Part shown: positions 46,735 through 56,429 of the stretch, in pieces
Layout: the number at the start of each line of letters is the position of its first letter
Position numbering within the stretch: the first letter of the stretch is position 1
Origin: G963422445 sp963422445
GTDB lineage: Bacteria > Pseudomonadota > Alphaproteobacteria > Thalassobaculales > Thalassobaculaceae
Length of the DNA stretch: 64,000 nt
Assembly: GCA_963422445.2 (NCBI GenBank)
Contig: OY729512.2
Location: 1,054,001 to 1,118,000, forward strand
Direction: 5' to 3'
Made by a program: the position numbers and the translations under genes
The notes under the pieces: model-generated
What the model was told of the DNA's origin: nothing
What the model saw: the letters and a program-made list of their open reading frames with translations, nothing else
The model's database searches: none

Positions 46735-48201
46735 ATGATGAGCAAATTCGATCTGGTGATCAGGGGTGGCACGGTCGTCAATGCTGCCGAGACCTCGCGC
46801 TGCGATGTCGGTGTGCGGGCCGGGCGGATTGTCGCGCTTGGCGAGACTCTCGGTGGCGGCACCAGGGAGATCGATGCGACCGGCCGATATGTCATGCCCG
46901 GCGGTATCGATAGCCATTGCCATATCGACCAGCGATCAAGCATTGGCGGGCGTAATGCCGAGAGTTTTGAAAGCGGCACGCGGTCAGCCGCTTGCGGCGG
47001 CACCACGACCATCATCTGCTTTGCCGCTCAGGAGAAGGGACACCGGCTGCGCCCGGTTGTTACCGAATACCACGAACGGGCCAGGCAATCCTGCATCGAC
47101 TACACCTTTCACCTGATTGTCAATGATCCGTTCGACGAGATCATTGACATCGAGTTGCCGCAGCTGATCGACGAAGGGCACCGATCAATCAAGCTGTTCA
47201 TGACCTACCCGTCAAACCGGGTGACCGATGCCGAGATCCTGCAAGTCCTCGCCGTTGCCAAGCGCAAGCAGGCGCTAGTCTGCGTGCATGCGGAAAACCA
47301 CGATGCGATCATGTTCATGACATCGCAGTTGCTGACGGCCGGCAGAAACAGCATGCGTCACCATGCCTGGGCCAAGCCGCCACTGGTCGAACGCGAGGCC
47401 TGCCACAGGATCATCATGTTGGCCGAACTCGTCGACATACCGATCCAGATCTTTCATGTCAGCTGTGAAGAGGCCGCCGAAGAGGTCCGCCGGGCGCAGC
47501 GGCGTGGCCTGAAGGTGTTCTCCGAAACCTGCCCGCAATACTTCGTGTTGACAGCACGAGATCTCGACCGCGATCAGCGCGAGGGCGCAAAGTTCGTCTG
47601 TTCGCCGGCCCCCCGCACCGAGGGCGACCAGGAAGCGCTTTGGGACCATGTGCGGATCGGCACGATCGGCAATGTCACGTCGGACCACGCACCGTACAAC
47701 ATCGACGAGCTTGAAGGCAAGTTCTGGGCCGGTGACAATGCGCCGTTTAGCCAGATTGCCAACGGTGTTCCAGGGCTTGAAACCCGGATGCCGATCACGT
47801 TTTCCGAAGGTGTGGCCAAGGGCCGGATCGATCTCCAGACCTTTGTCGCGTTGACCTCGACGAATGCCGCGCGGCTGTTCGGTCTTTATCCCCGCAAGGG
47901 CACGATCGCCGTCGGCGCCGACGCCGATATTTGCATCTGGGACGCGGACCGTGCGGTCACAATTTCGCAGGACATCCTGCATCACGACACCGACTATACG
48001 CCCTATGAAGGGCTCGAAGTGACCGGGTGGCCGGCGGTCACGATCAGCCGTGGCCGGGTGGTCTGGGATGACGGGGACATTCATTGCGAACCGGGCTGGG
48101 GTCAATTTATCCCGCGCGCGCCCTATGATTACATCAAGCCGCGTGGGGTCTTGCCAACGCCGTTCGACCCGGTCAGCTTCGAGATCCGGGAAGAGATTTG
48201 A
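46735..48201 (+). CDS. hydA: Dihydropyrimidinase / D-hydantoinase
   Basis: A 488-residue cyclic amidohydrolase. Metal and catalytic residues: GGIDSHCHIDQ (first His pair), the carboxylated lysine in RSIKLFMTYPS, VHAENHDAI, FHVSCEEAAEEV and VTSDHAPYN with the Asp. SHCHID has Cys where many members have HTH. It opens dihydropyrimidines or 5-substituted hydantoins to N-carbamoyl amino acids. The next gene would remove the carbamoyl group. Confidence 0.92.
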   Translation: MMSKFDLVIRGGTVVNAAETSRCDVGVRAGRIVALGETLGGGTREIDATGRYVMPGGIDSHCHIDQRSSIGGRNAESFESGTRSAACGGTTTIICFAAQEKGHRLRPVVTEYHERARQSCIDYTFHLIVNDPFDEIIDIELPQLIDEGHRSIKLFMTYPSNRVTDAEILQVLAVAKRKQALVCVHAENHDAIMFMTSQLLTAGRNSMRHHAWAKPPLVEREACHRIIMLAELVDIPIQIFHVSCEEAAEEVRRAQRRGLKVFSETCPQYFVLTARDLDRDQREGAKFVCSPAPRTEGDQEALWDHVRIGTIGNVTSDHAPYNIDELEGKFWAGDNAPFSQIANGVPGLETRMPITFSEGVAKGRIDLQTFVALTSTNAARLFGLYPRKGTIAVGADADICIWDADRAVTISQDILHHDTDYTPYEGLEVTGWPAVTISRGRVVWDDGDIHCEPGWGQFIPRAPYDYIKPRGVLPTPFDPVSFEIREEI

Positions 48202-48262
48202 ACAGGCTTGCCGATCAGCCAGGGCATGTCGGATCCGCAGGCCGTCGATAGGGGAGATCATC

Positions 48263-49210
48263 ATGAGCCGTCTTGTAACCGTCGGTGCTGCACAAATGGG
48301 GCCGATAGCTCCCGATGAAGGACGGGAGAGTTGTGTGGCCCGGATGATTGACTTGCTGCGGCAGGCCAGATCGCGCGGATGCCGCTTCGTAGTGTTTCCG
48401 GAATTGGCATTGACCACGTTTTTTCCGCGTTACTACGAGCAAGACATCGCGAAGATGGATCACTGGTTCGAGACGGAAATGCCGAGTGCCGTGACGCGGC
48501 CGCTGTTCGATGCGGCGTCAGAGGCCGGAATCGGGTTTTATCTGGGCTATGCGGAATTGACGCCTGACGGCCACCGCTACAACACTGCGATCCTGGTCGA
48601 CGAAACCGGGCGAATCAATGGCAAGTATCGCAAGATTCATCTGCCCGGACATGCCGAGTTCGAACCGGAACGGGCAATCCAGCATCTCGAGAAACGGTAT
48701 TTCGAGCCGGGTGATCTCGGTTTCGGGGTCTGGCGTCAGCATGGCGGGATTTTCGGGATGGCGATCTGCAACGACCGACGCTGGCCCGAGACTTATCGCG
48801 TGATGGGGCTGCAGGGGGTTGAACTGGTGGCGCTTGGCTACAACACGCCGGACCTGAATTCGACCGGCGTGGAACTCAGCCATCTCCGAATGTTCCATAA
48901 TCATCTGACGATGCAGGCCAACGCCTACATGAATTCGACCTGGGTCATCGGCGTTGCCAAGGCCGGGGTCGAGGATGGCTGCATGTTGATCGGCGGCTCC
49001 TGTATCATTCACCCGGCGGGCGAGATCGTTGCTCAGGCAACCGGTCTTGATGACGAACTGGTGGTCGCCAGCGCTGAGCTTGATCTGACTCGTTTCGGTA
49101 AGGAGACCATTTTCAATTTCGACCTGCATCGCAGAATCGAGCATTACGGGCTAATCTCCAGCCAGACCGGCATGGTGGTGCCGGAGCTTCTGCAGGACGC
49201 AGCGGAATAG
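48263..49210 (+). CDS. N-carbamoyl-D-amino acid hydrolase-like amidohydrolase
   Basis: A 315-residue nitrilase-superfamily enzyme. The Glu-Lys-Cys triad is visible in VVFPELALTTFFPRYY, YRKIHLPGHAEFEP and GMAICNDRRWPETYR. The CNDRRWPE and GYNTP segments are typical of N-carbamoyl-D-amino acid hydrolases. It would release ammonia and CO2 from the product of the preceding hydantoinase to give a free amino acid. GGGGAG lies before ATG 48263. Confidence 0.9.
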   Translation: MSRLVTVGAAQMGPIAPDEGRESCVARMIDLLRQARSRGCRFVVFPELALTTFFPRYYEQDIAKMDHWFETEMPSAVTRPLFDAASEAGIGFYLGYAELTPDGHRYNTAILVDETGRINGKYRKIHLPGHAEFEPERAIQHLEKRYFEPGDLGFGVWRQHGGIFGMAICNDRRWPETYRVMGLQGVELVALGYNTPDLNSTGVELSHLRMFHNHLTMQANAYMNSTWVIGVAKAGVEDGCMLIGGSCIIHPAGEIVAQATGLDDELVVASAELDLTRFGKETIFNFDLHRRIEHYGLISSQTGMVVPELLQDAAE

Positions 49211-49259
49211 GATCTGGCCAGAGCATCTGCCAGACTGACAGACCGCGAAAGGGATCATC

Positions 49260-49712
49260 ATGCGCAAATTTTTCGAAAAGATCAAGTTCGCTGTAATGAT
49301 CACTGCTGGCATCGCCTTATTCTGGTCTGCCGCCGCGAATGCGGCAGCGTCGGGCAGCAAACGGGTCACCGTGACCGGCGAGGTCGTCGACAGTTGGTGC
49401 AACGTCACCATGATCATGCTTGCTGAGGGTTCGGCGCATTATCAGTGCGCCGTATGGTGCGCTGCCGGCGGGATTCCGGTCGCGATCAAGGATGAGGACG
49501 AAAACGTCTATGTCGTCCTGCGGATCGGCGAGGAACCGGACAATGTCGCAAACCCCGGGATCATCACGATTCAGGCGCATCAGGTTACCGTGGAAGGTTA
49601 CCTGATCGTGCGCGACGATGTCAACTACCTGCTGGTCACGCGGGTGGCGAACGACGGCGGGATTGTCAATCTGACGCATGAAGACGCAGGCATCCAACCT
49701 TTTGGGAAGTAG
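49260..49712 (+). CDS. Small secreted protein with conserved cysteines, unknown function
   Basis: A 150-residue protein with a Sec signal (residues 1-29, ending AANAA). The mature part starts with RVTVTGEVVDSWCNVT and goes on to YQCAVWCAAGGIPVAI, then VTVEGYLIVRDDVNYLLVTR, an arrangement like a small OB-fold with three cysteines. I do not know a named family. Four bases before the next secreted protein and upstream of an SCO gene, it may work in copper or thiol chemistry in the periplasm. Confidence 0.72.
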   Translation: MRKFFEKIKFAVMITAGIALFWSAAANAAASGSKRVTVTGEVVDSWCNVTMIMLAEGSAHYQCAVWCAAGGIPVAIKDEDENVYVVLRIGEEPDNVANPGIITIQAHQVTVEGYLIVRDDVNYLLVTRVANDGGIVNLTHEDAGIQPFGK

Positions 49713-49716
49713 GACA

Positions 49717-50235
49717 ATGCGCGGCTTTCTGTTATTGCTGACGGCGGTCTTGATGCTTGGCGCGATGCCGGCCCAGGCCGCAAGGGAGTGGGGTATCGAC
49801 GGTGAGGAAATCGCAAAGTTCGAGGCGACACCGGTGGATATTCTGTGTGAGCTGACCGGCGACTGTCCCGAGAACTGTGGCGCCGGTACGCGCCTTATGG
49901 GGCTTCGGACCCACGACGGCACGCTGATCATGGCGGCAAAAAGCAATACGCTGTTTGCCGGTGCGGTGCTTGATCTGGCGGCATGGTGCGGCAAGCGTGT
50001 CGAGGTCGACGGCCTGCTGATCAAGGCTGACCAGATGACATTCTATATGGTGCAGCGATTGCGGGTGCCTGGCACCAGGAAGTGGACTAACGCCCGTGCA
50101 TTCGCGAAAGCCTGGGCCAAGGAAAACAGGCAGAAGAATGCCCGGAGATGGTTTCGCAAGGATCCGCTGATCAAGAGCGTCATCAAGAAATACGGCCCTG
50201 TCGGCATCCCCGGGGCCGAGATCCCGAAACCGTAG
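49717..50235 (+). CDS. Secreted protein with cysteine motif, unknown function
   Basis: A 172-residue protein with a Sec signal ending MPAQAA. The mature part has CELTGDCPENCGAGTRL, then LDLAAWCGKRVEVDGLLI, and a basic C-terminus (RRWFRKDPLIKSVIKKYGPV). It repeats the plan of its upstream neighbour (cysteines, then a VEVDGLLI strand), so the two may be paralogous partners. AGGA lies just before ATG 49717. It ends ten bases before the SCO gene. Confidence 0.72.
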   Translation: MRGFLLLLTAVLMLGAMPAQAAREWGIDGEEIAKFEATPVDILCELTGDCPENCGAGTRLMGLRTHDGTLIMAAKSNTLFAGAVLDLAAWCGKRVEVDGLLIKADQMTFYMVQRLRVPGTRKWTNARAFAKAWAKENRQKNARRWFRKDPLIKSVIKKYGPVGIPGAEIPKP

Positions 50236-50244
50236 TCAGAACAG

Positions 50245-50829
50245 ATGCGGCGACTGACAGCAATTTACCTGATACTGGCGCTGGTGATCTCCGGCGGCGC
50301 CATTGCCTCCTCGCAGACGGTGTTGCCGGGATTGTTCGGCGGGCCGTTCGCACTGACTGACCATAACGGGCGGTCGGTGACCGAGAAGAGCTTTGCCGGC
50401 CGGCATATGCTGGTCTATTTCGGCTACACCTATTGCCCCGACATCTGCCCGACCGATCTGACCTCGGCTGCGGCCGCGCTCGACCAACTCGGCGCCTTGG
50501 CTGACAGGCTGCAGGTTCTGTTCATCACGGTTGATCCGGCGCGCGATACGACGGATGTGCTGCGCGCTTATGCCATGGCGATTCACCCGCGAATTCTCGG
50601 GTTGACCGGATCCGAACAGGTCATTGCTGCTGCTGCCAGGGCCTATCGTGTGCATCGGCGCGTGTTTCGGATGGACGGTGCCGCCGGTCCCGACGACTAT
50701 CTTGTGGACCACTCGTCCTTGACGTATCTGATGGGGCAGGACGGACAATTCGTGACATTGTTTCCGCATGGAAGCAGTCCTGAACGCATCGCCGCGGTGT
50801 TGCGGAAATATCTCGGAGGCACCGGCTGA
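50245..50829 (+). CDS. SCO family protein (copper/redox, cytochrome oxidase assembly)
   Basis: A 194-residue thioredoxin-fold protein with an N-terminal membrane anchor. The copper-binding CxxxC is in YFGYTYCPDICPTDL, the His ligand in VDHSSLTYLMG, and FITVDPARDTTDVLRAYA is typical. SCO proteins deliver copper to the CuA site or reduce its cysteines. It closes a cluster with two secreted cysteine proteins and so supports a redox role for them. Confidence 0.92.
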   Translation: MRRLTAIYLILALVISGGAIASSQTVLPGLFGGPFALTDHNGRSVTEKSFAGRHMLVYFGYTYCPDICPTDLTSAAAALDQLGALADRLQVLFITVDPARDTTDVLRAYAMAIHPRILGLTGSEQVIAAAARAYRVHRRVFRMDGAAGPDDYLVDHSSLTYLMGQDGQFVTLFPHGSSPERIAAVLRKYLGGTG

Positions 50830-50909
50830 CAATCCTGTACGGCGGGTAACGGCCATGACCGGAATGACGGACTGCGGGAGATTCGATACCCAGCTGTCAG
50901 GACAATGGA

Positions 50910-51432
50910 ATGACAATGCGAAACGGCGCTCTTCCGGTTCTGATCGCGGCGATGCTATTTTGCCAGGCGGTAACGGCTGTGGCGGGGCCGCAGGATGATT
51001 ACGTCGGGTTTTCGCTGGTGTCCTGGCATTTCGGAAACAACGGCCTGAACGACTTCAATCCCGGCGTCACTTATGGCCGGCGTTTCGAGATCCCAGGTGT
51101 CACGGGTGTAGGGATTTGTCGAGGGCGGAATATTCCGGAACAGTTATGATGAAATCGCGCCGGTGTTGTCTGTCGGGGTCAGCCGCGGGATCTGGCGCAT
51201 CGGACCGCAGACCGAGTTCCGGCTCGGCGGCCTTGTCGGTCTTGCCTATTACGGCGAACTCAGCATGGCGCTTGAGGATGAGTACGGGCTGCCGAATTTT
51301 GGTGGCGTGATTCCGATCATCGGCCTTGGCACGATCCTTCGCCATGGCCGCTTCGAGTTACGCCTGACAATGGTTCCGCCCGGCACCGATGTCGATGCGA
51401 TCGTGAATTTGTCCATGACGCTGGGGCTTTGA
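50910..51432 (+). pseudogene. Small outer-membrane beta-barrel-like protein, frameshifted
   Basis: The first frame begins MTMRNGALPVLIAAMLFCQA (signal) and has SLVSWHFGNNGLNDFNPGVT. After a shift near 51110 the other frame goes on as FVEGGIFRNSYDEIAPVLSV, GVSRGIWRIGPQTEFRLGG and a last strand ending VNLSMTLGL with terminal Leu. Alternating beta strands suggest a small barrel. One indel separates the halves; it may be an assembly error. Confidence 0.65.
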
Positions 51433-51552
51433 GGCCGAGACTGTCAGACAGGTACCTGCTGCCATTGCCCGACCGATTGACGGGACAGGTCTTTCGCTGC
51501 TCGGGACATATTCGTGTTTCAGTCTATATATCTTGCAACTTATCCAGGTCGT

Positions 51553-52480
51553 GTTTGCAAGGATGATTCCACGCATCATCACATCTGATATCGAGAGTGC
51601 GCTGACTTGACAGGCAGCCGTGAGTCTGATCGGGCCGCGCCAGGTTGGCAAGACAATATTGGTGCTGGAAATCGGCCGGTCGCGTGCCGCGCTCTATCTC
51701 GATCTTGAGGATCCCGATTGCAACCGGCTTGCCTGTCCGCCTTGTTCCTCGACAACGTGGAGGATCGCCTTGTCATACTTGATGAGATCCACCGGATGCC
51801 GACGCTGTTTCGGATCTTGCGGGGTGTCATCGATCGGGGTCGGCGCCGATGGAAGGGGACGGGCCGGTTTCTCATGGTGGGGTCCGCATCAATCGATCTG
51901 TTGCACCGGACAGGTAAAACGCTTGCCGGGCGCATCGCGTATGTCGATATGATACCGTTATCCGCGCTTGAAGCTGACAATCTCCGCGCGACGCGCGAGC
52001 GACTGTGGTTGCGTGGCGGCCTTCTGGACAGTTTTCTGGCCGAGAGCGATGAGATCAGTCTGGCCTTGCGCAGGGATTTCATACAGACCTGCCTGATGCG
52101 CGATGTTGCCGAATTTGGTCCGCGCCTGCGGGCCACGACCCTCGGCCGATTGTGGACGATGTTCGCGCATTGCCAGGGAACGATGCTGAACGCCCGCGAT
52201 GCTCTCCATGGCACCGGAGATCAGCGCGCAGTCGGTGACCCGTTACGTGGATTTTCTGGCCAGCTTGCTGCTGGCGCGCCTGGTGAGTTTCTCGATTGTT
52301 AGCCGTCTGCCTGTTGGCCGTCTGCCGCATTCAAGTCATTCGATATCAGGCCTGTCACCAAGGTGCTGGAGAATGCCAGGTTATCGGGGGATATGACCTT
52401 GGCCGGCTTCATCCCACCGGGTGGCTGGAAGATGCCTTCTTTACCGGGAATGATACTGACAACGGGGTGATTGCACAGTG
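51553..52480 (+). pseudogene. Decayed AAA ATPase with DUF4143-type plan
   Basis: SLIGPRQVGKTILVLEIGRS is a Walker A region, LFLDNVEDRLVILDEIHRMP a Walker B, and MVGSASIDLLHRTGKTLAGR and VDMIPLSALEADNLRATRER are typical for the AAA_14/DUF4143 family. The frame changes near 51740 and again near 52180, and the C-terminal domain is only partly readable. There is a stop near the N-terminus as well. Confidence 0.75.
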
Positions 52481-53120
52481 AATGTCCAGACTGTCCCGGA
52501 AGATCATGTGAATAATCAATCCTGATTGTCCGAGACGTCTGGTTTGGCAGCGCCAGACATTCCTTAACCGATCTTTACCATCAGGAGCCGCGATTGAGCG
52601 GAAATCGGGTTCGATTTGGCCAGTTTTCTCACGTAACTGATTGATGTGTCGTCGATGCGGCCGATGTAGTGCCATCAAATATATTATGTGGAACCTCTTG
52701 CAAAATTCCTGCCCCCAGGGTCCGGTGAGCTCGGATCGGTCGGTTGATCCCGGTCACCTCTGCACCTGGAGGTCGGAATCCATGGATTCGCGGTGTCTCA
52801 TCAGAGACGATGAGAACAAACAGGGACCTTTGCGGACATCGGGACACGCCTCTCCGGGTCACTCTCTTCGAGAGGGCCGCGAAGGGTCGGCATGCGTTGT
52901 CGGAGCCGCGCTATGGGGCGGCGAGACGTATCAACGGGTCAGCCGCCAGGGCCAGGATGCCGACCATGAGATGGCAGGCGACCCTGGAATGTCCACGGAC
53001 GCGGACATGGCGCCCGCCACACTCATCCTTGAGGCGGGCGTTGGTCCTCTCGACACCGGACCGGATCCGGACCCGCACGGTCTCGGGATCGACATGGCCT
53101 ATTGCACGCCGGGTCCGGGC

Positions 53121-55469
53121 CTATCAATCTCCCACTGCTGAGAAGGTTCCGTTCATTGGATGTTGTTCCATGCGTTGATGAAGTCGATTCCGGCTTTGTA
53201 TCGCTGCCATGCCTGCCAGATTTTCTCGGTTCCGGGGAGGGGCTGTTGCTTGCTGGTATGGAAGCCTGCGACGCGTGCGAGGTCGACCACGACGGTGCGG
53301 ATGTCGGGAGGCTTGCCGGGCGGGGCGCGGATGATGCGATGGTATCTGAGCCAGACGTAGAGGACGTTGATTTCGTGCTCGGTGAAGCGCTCGCGCGCGG
53401 GCATGTGAGGCTTGTCGCGGGCGAGGCGTTCGAGGTCCATGACGCGCCATGCGGTGACGCCGTCGAAGGCGAGACACTTTCGCAGGTCGTCGGCGTCGTC
53501 GAGCCTGCGATCCTCGACGCGGGTGCCGACCTTGAGGATCCTGAAGTATTCCTCGACGGTCCAGCGCGCCTCGTACCAGGCAACGATGCGCCGGGCGTTG
53601 TCGATGTCGGCCTCGCCCTCGGTGGTGAGCAAGAGCCAGTGGAGCGGCTTGCAGCGCTTCGGCGGGTCGGGTTCCTGGACCGAGACGGCGAGCATGGGCA
53701 GCGGCGCCTGGTTGGCCCTGTTCCTCGGCGGCGCGAGTTCGACGCCGGCGGCGCGCAGGTCGAGGCGGGCCTTGCGCCTGCGGCGTCTGCGGGGACCGCC
53801 GCAGGGGAGGAGTTCGATGGTTTTCGTCCCCAGCACCGGCTGCGCCGCCACGACGTCCCACAAGTCCGGTGTCTTGCCGTCGACGACAGCCCGGCGCTGC
53901 CGGCCGCGGTCGGAGCGGATCAACAGCCCGTCGCCGCTCTCGCGCGCCTTGCAGAACATCTCCCATATGTCGCCCTCACGGTCGCAGACCGTGACCACGC
54001 GGGTGTCGGGACAGGCCATCGCGAGCTGCCCGGCGCTCTCGAGCCGGCGCAGCCAGCGCACGCTCTCCGGCTCGGCCTCGCCGGCCGCGTCCGCGCCGTC
54101 GCGCTGGGTGGCGTTGAGTTCGAACACCCCGAGCGGACGCCGGGTTTCGCTGATCGCAAGCCCGACATGGGCGAGGATCCCCCTTGTTCCCGAGCCGCCG
54201 CCGCCGAGGTCCACCAGGCCCGTGGTCTTGCGGTGGCCGTTGTAGTTCAGCGTCGTGGTGTCCTGGATGGCGAGGACCACCGGCTCCAGCCGGCAGCGCT
54301 CGACCGTCGCCTCGCGGTGGGGTTGAAGAATGTCGTCCATCTTGATCCTGTCGTTGGACAGCAGCCGGTAGGCGGCCTTCTGCTCCGCCTCTGCGGGGAA
54401 GATCACGGGCAGGGACGCACCGGGGGCATTCTCCCATGCCCGGCCCATCGCCAACAGCCGCTTGCGCAGGCGGCCGTCGGGATGCGAGCTGCGGCCGTAC
54501 TCGAAGTCGGCCCAGTCCGCGCCTTTGACCCGGCAGGGCTCGGGCGTCGTGCCGAGGATGGGCGCCGGCTCCCGGCACAAGGCGTCCCGCCAGCCCTCGG
54601 CCAAGGGCTTGATCCACACCGATTTCGGCGCCGCCGCGCGGCGCCCCGGCGGAGACCCCGAGGTCCGCTCGGCGCAACACTTCCAGCCCGCCGCGCGGTA
54701 GCAGGTGCCGCGCCGCTCGGGACCCACATAAGTGTAGGCGGCCAACGGCACGGCCCCATGCGCCGCCGGCCAGTCGCCGGCCAGGCGCGCCGTCGACAGC
54801 GCCAGCACATGCGACGCCAGATTGTCGACCCGGACGCCGGGCAGCAGGAGAAAGCGATGCTGGTTGACCAGCTGCGTCAGGTTGGCGACCCGCGCCGCAG
54901 CCGACCAGCCGATGAAGGCGTCGCGGGCCGCCTGATGCCAGCTCGCGGCGCAGAAGCCGATGCCGCCAAGGCGGCCGTGAACCGACGAAACGATCCACCA
55001 GTTCAGCACCGCACCCGGCCTTCGCGACCACCCCTGCGGATGATGGCTCTCCATCATCTCCCGCCACGAGCGCTTGTCCGCCGCATCGCCGACCGGGACC
55101 AGCGTGACCTCCCCAAGCTCCGACAGCCCGCACCTCAGTTCCAGGTCCGGATAGCCCCGCTCGACCTCGCCGCCCACCGTTCCCGGCGTCCGGCACGGCA
55201 TCGCCCGCGCCTCGGGCAACGAAATGCCCACCTTGTCCGCCAGCCGCGACAGAGCCTTGCTCGCTTGGGCAAGACACGGAACGCCCCGAGGGTTGCGCCA
55301 GTTCTCGCGCTCGCACAACGCGCGCGCCAGCGAATGGCGCGTCCGGCCCGTCTCGCCGGACGCCCCCTTCAGCCACTCAATCGTACCGGCGCTGAAATGC
55401 CGAAGCCCAATCTGCATGCCCAGAACATGCAGAACCGGCATTACCTTGTTAACTGTGTCCTATTGAAAG
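53121..55469. mobile_element. DruA-IS4 fusion transposon (complete)
   Basis: The ends CTATCAATCTCCCAC and, on the other strand, CTTTCAATAGGACAC are imperfect inverted repeats. Flanks GTCCGGGC and GCCCGGGC are an 8-bp (perhaps 9-bp) duplication with one difference; intact ISa copies read GCCGGGCCCGGGCCTCC here. One large gene fills the element. Confidence 0.8.
53153..55441 (-). CDS. Fusion of a DruA-like (DUF4338) domain and an IS4-type transposase
   Basis: A 762-residue open frame. Residues about 30-265 are DUF4338: RTRHSLARALCERENWRNPR, NWWIVSSVHGRLGGIGFCAA, AARDAFIGWSAAARVANLTQ and YVGPERRGTCYRAAGW. Residues about 305-745 are an IS4/Tn5-type transposase: LAIQDTTTLNY (D394), VTVCDREGDIWEMF (D487) and the YREK signature Y623-R626-E630-K637 in WYEARWTVEEYFRILK. 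No frameshift is visible. DUF4338 is the DruA domain of Druantia defence; its role in transposases is not known to me. The ATG at 55441 has AAGG close upstream; 55417 is an alternative. Confidence 0.86.
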   Translation of the reverse strand: MPVLHVLGMQIGLRHFSAGTIEWLKGASGETGRTRHSLARALCERENWRNPRGVPCLAQASKALSRLADKVGISLPEARAMPCRTPGTVGGEVERGYPDLELRCGLSELGEVTLVPVGDAADKRSWREMMESHHPQGWSRRPGAVLNWWIVSSVHGRLGGIGFCAASWHQAARDAFIGWSAAARVANLTQLVNQHRFLLLPGVRVDNLASHVLALSTARLAGDWPAAHGAVPLAAYTYVGPERRGTCYRAAGWKCCAERTSGSPPGRRAAAPKSVWIKPLAEGWRDALCREPAPILGTTPEPCRVKGADWADFEYGRSSHPDGRLRKRLLAMGRAWENAPGASLPVIFPAEAEQKAAYRLLSNDRIKMDDILQPHREATVERCRLEPVVLAIQDTTTLNYNGHRKTTGLVDLGGGGSGTRGILAHVGLAISETRRPLGVFELNATQRDGADAAGEAEPESVRWLRRLESAGQLAMACPDTRVVTVCDREGDIWEMFCKARESGDGLLIRSDRGRQRRAVVDGKTPDLWDVVAAQPVLGTKTIELLPCGGPRRRRRRKARLDLRAAGVELAPPRNRANQAPLPMLAVSVQEPDPPKRCKPLHWLLLTTEGEADIDNARRIVAWYEARWTVEEYFRILKVGTRVEDRRLDDADDLRKCLAFDGVTAWRVMDLERLARDKPHMPARERFTEHEINVLYVWLRYHRIIRAPPGKPPDIRTVVVDLARVAGFHTSKQQPLPGTEKIWQAWQRYKAGIDFINAWNNIQ

Positions 55470-56429
55470 GCCCGGGCCTCCCGGTCTCGCTCCTCCTTGA
55501 GGTCCTTGTCCCGGCGCGGATTGACATCGATGATCGGAACATGGCCAAGCCGTTGCCAAGGTGAGAACGGTACTCAGCGGCACCCCGCAGTCTGCTGTGT
55601 CGATATGCAGCTTGTCACCGCGCCAGGCCTCCAGGACCCCCTGGCATTCTTCTTTGCCCCGTGATCGCAGACCTTCGGCAGCGCGTCGAGCCTCTCATCG
55701 AGATCCATCCCGTTCGCTTGCCGTTCGAGACGCCCAGGCTCCTTCGTCCTCTCCGCGCCCTTGCGGGGCCGGCCGCGCTTGCGGTTCGGCGTCCTGGCCT
55801 TCGGCTTCGGGGCCGGCGTCTCCCGGGCCTCGATGGCCGTCGAGTCCCTCGACACGTGGCCGATGAGCGCGTCGCCCAGTGTCTCTGCAACCAGAGCCGC
55901 GTGCATCCTCTCCGGAAGACGGGACTGCGAAAATTCGGCAAACGCCCGCGAAAACGTCGCTTCACTCGGGATCTCCGCGACACGCGACCAGCCGCACAGT
56001 CGGCGCAACGTCGGGTCCACCTTGAGCCTGTCGATCAGGTGGCGGGTCGTCGGCAGACCCCACACCGCCTTGGCGATGACGCCACGGGCCAGCGCCTGGC
56101 GATCCTCCCGGGGCCGACCCGGACCGGTCCACACCCCATCGACGAAGCCCTCCACCTTGACGAGATCGAGAGCTGTCACGAAACGCTTGTGCGTCTCCAG
56201 GAGAGGACCGACCGCCTCGGCCAACGCAGGGAAAAGGTCCCCTTGAAATCGGTGCCAGAGATCGGATAGGGTCGAGCCAAGGGTCATCGGGGTCACCTCC
56301 TCGGTATCTTGTTATTGTAGAAACACAACATACCACGAGGCGGCCCCGAAACCCAGGCCCTCGACAACAAAATCAGCCTCGAGAAGGCAAAAAACCGGTC
56401 GGGCCGGCAATTTTGCAAGAAGCTCTGTG

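Larger units (their letters stand above)
52911..56287 (-). pseudogene. ISa transposase, copy D, disrupted
   Basis: The N-terminal part (55574-56287, from MTLGSTLSDLWHRFQGDL) breaks after DHGAKKNARGSWRPG by a frameshift. The internal deletion removes TSASVHDSQ to SERLGH. The C-terminal part is at 52911-53120, beyond the inserted transposon. Confidence 0.88.
52691..56425. mobile_element. ISa copy D, split by another transposon
   Basis: Same ends as other copies and an exact duplication TGTG at 52687-52690 and 56426-56429. A 2.35-kb transposon is inserted at 53121-55469. A deletion of about 126 bases next to position 55557 removed part of the transposase gene. Confidence 0.88.

Noticed and set aside
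53102..55564. 820-residue open frame on the plus strand
   Set aside because: Antisense shadow of the DruA-IS4 gene, with no family motif of its own.
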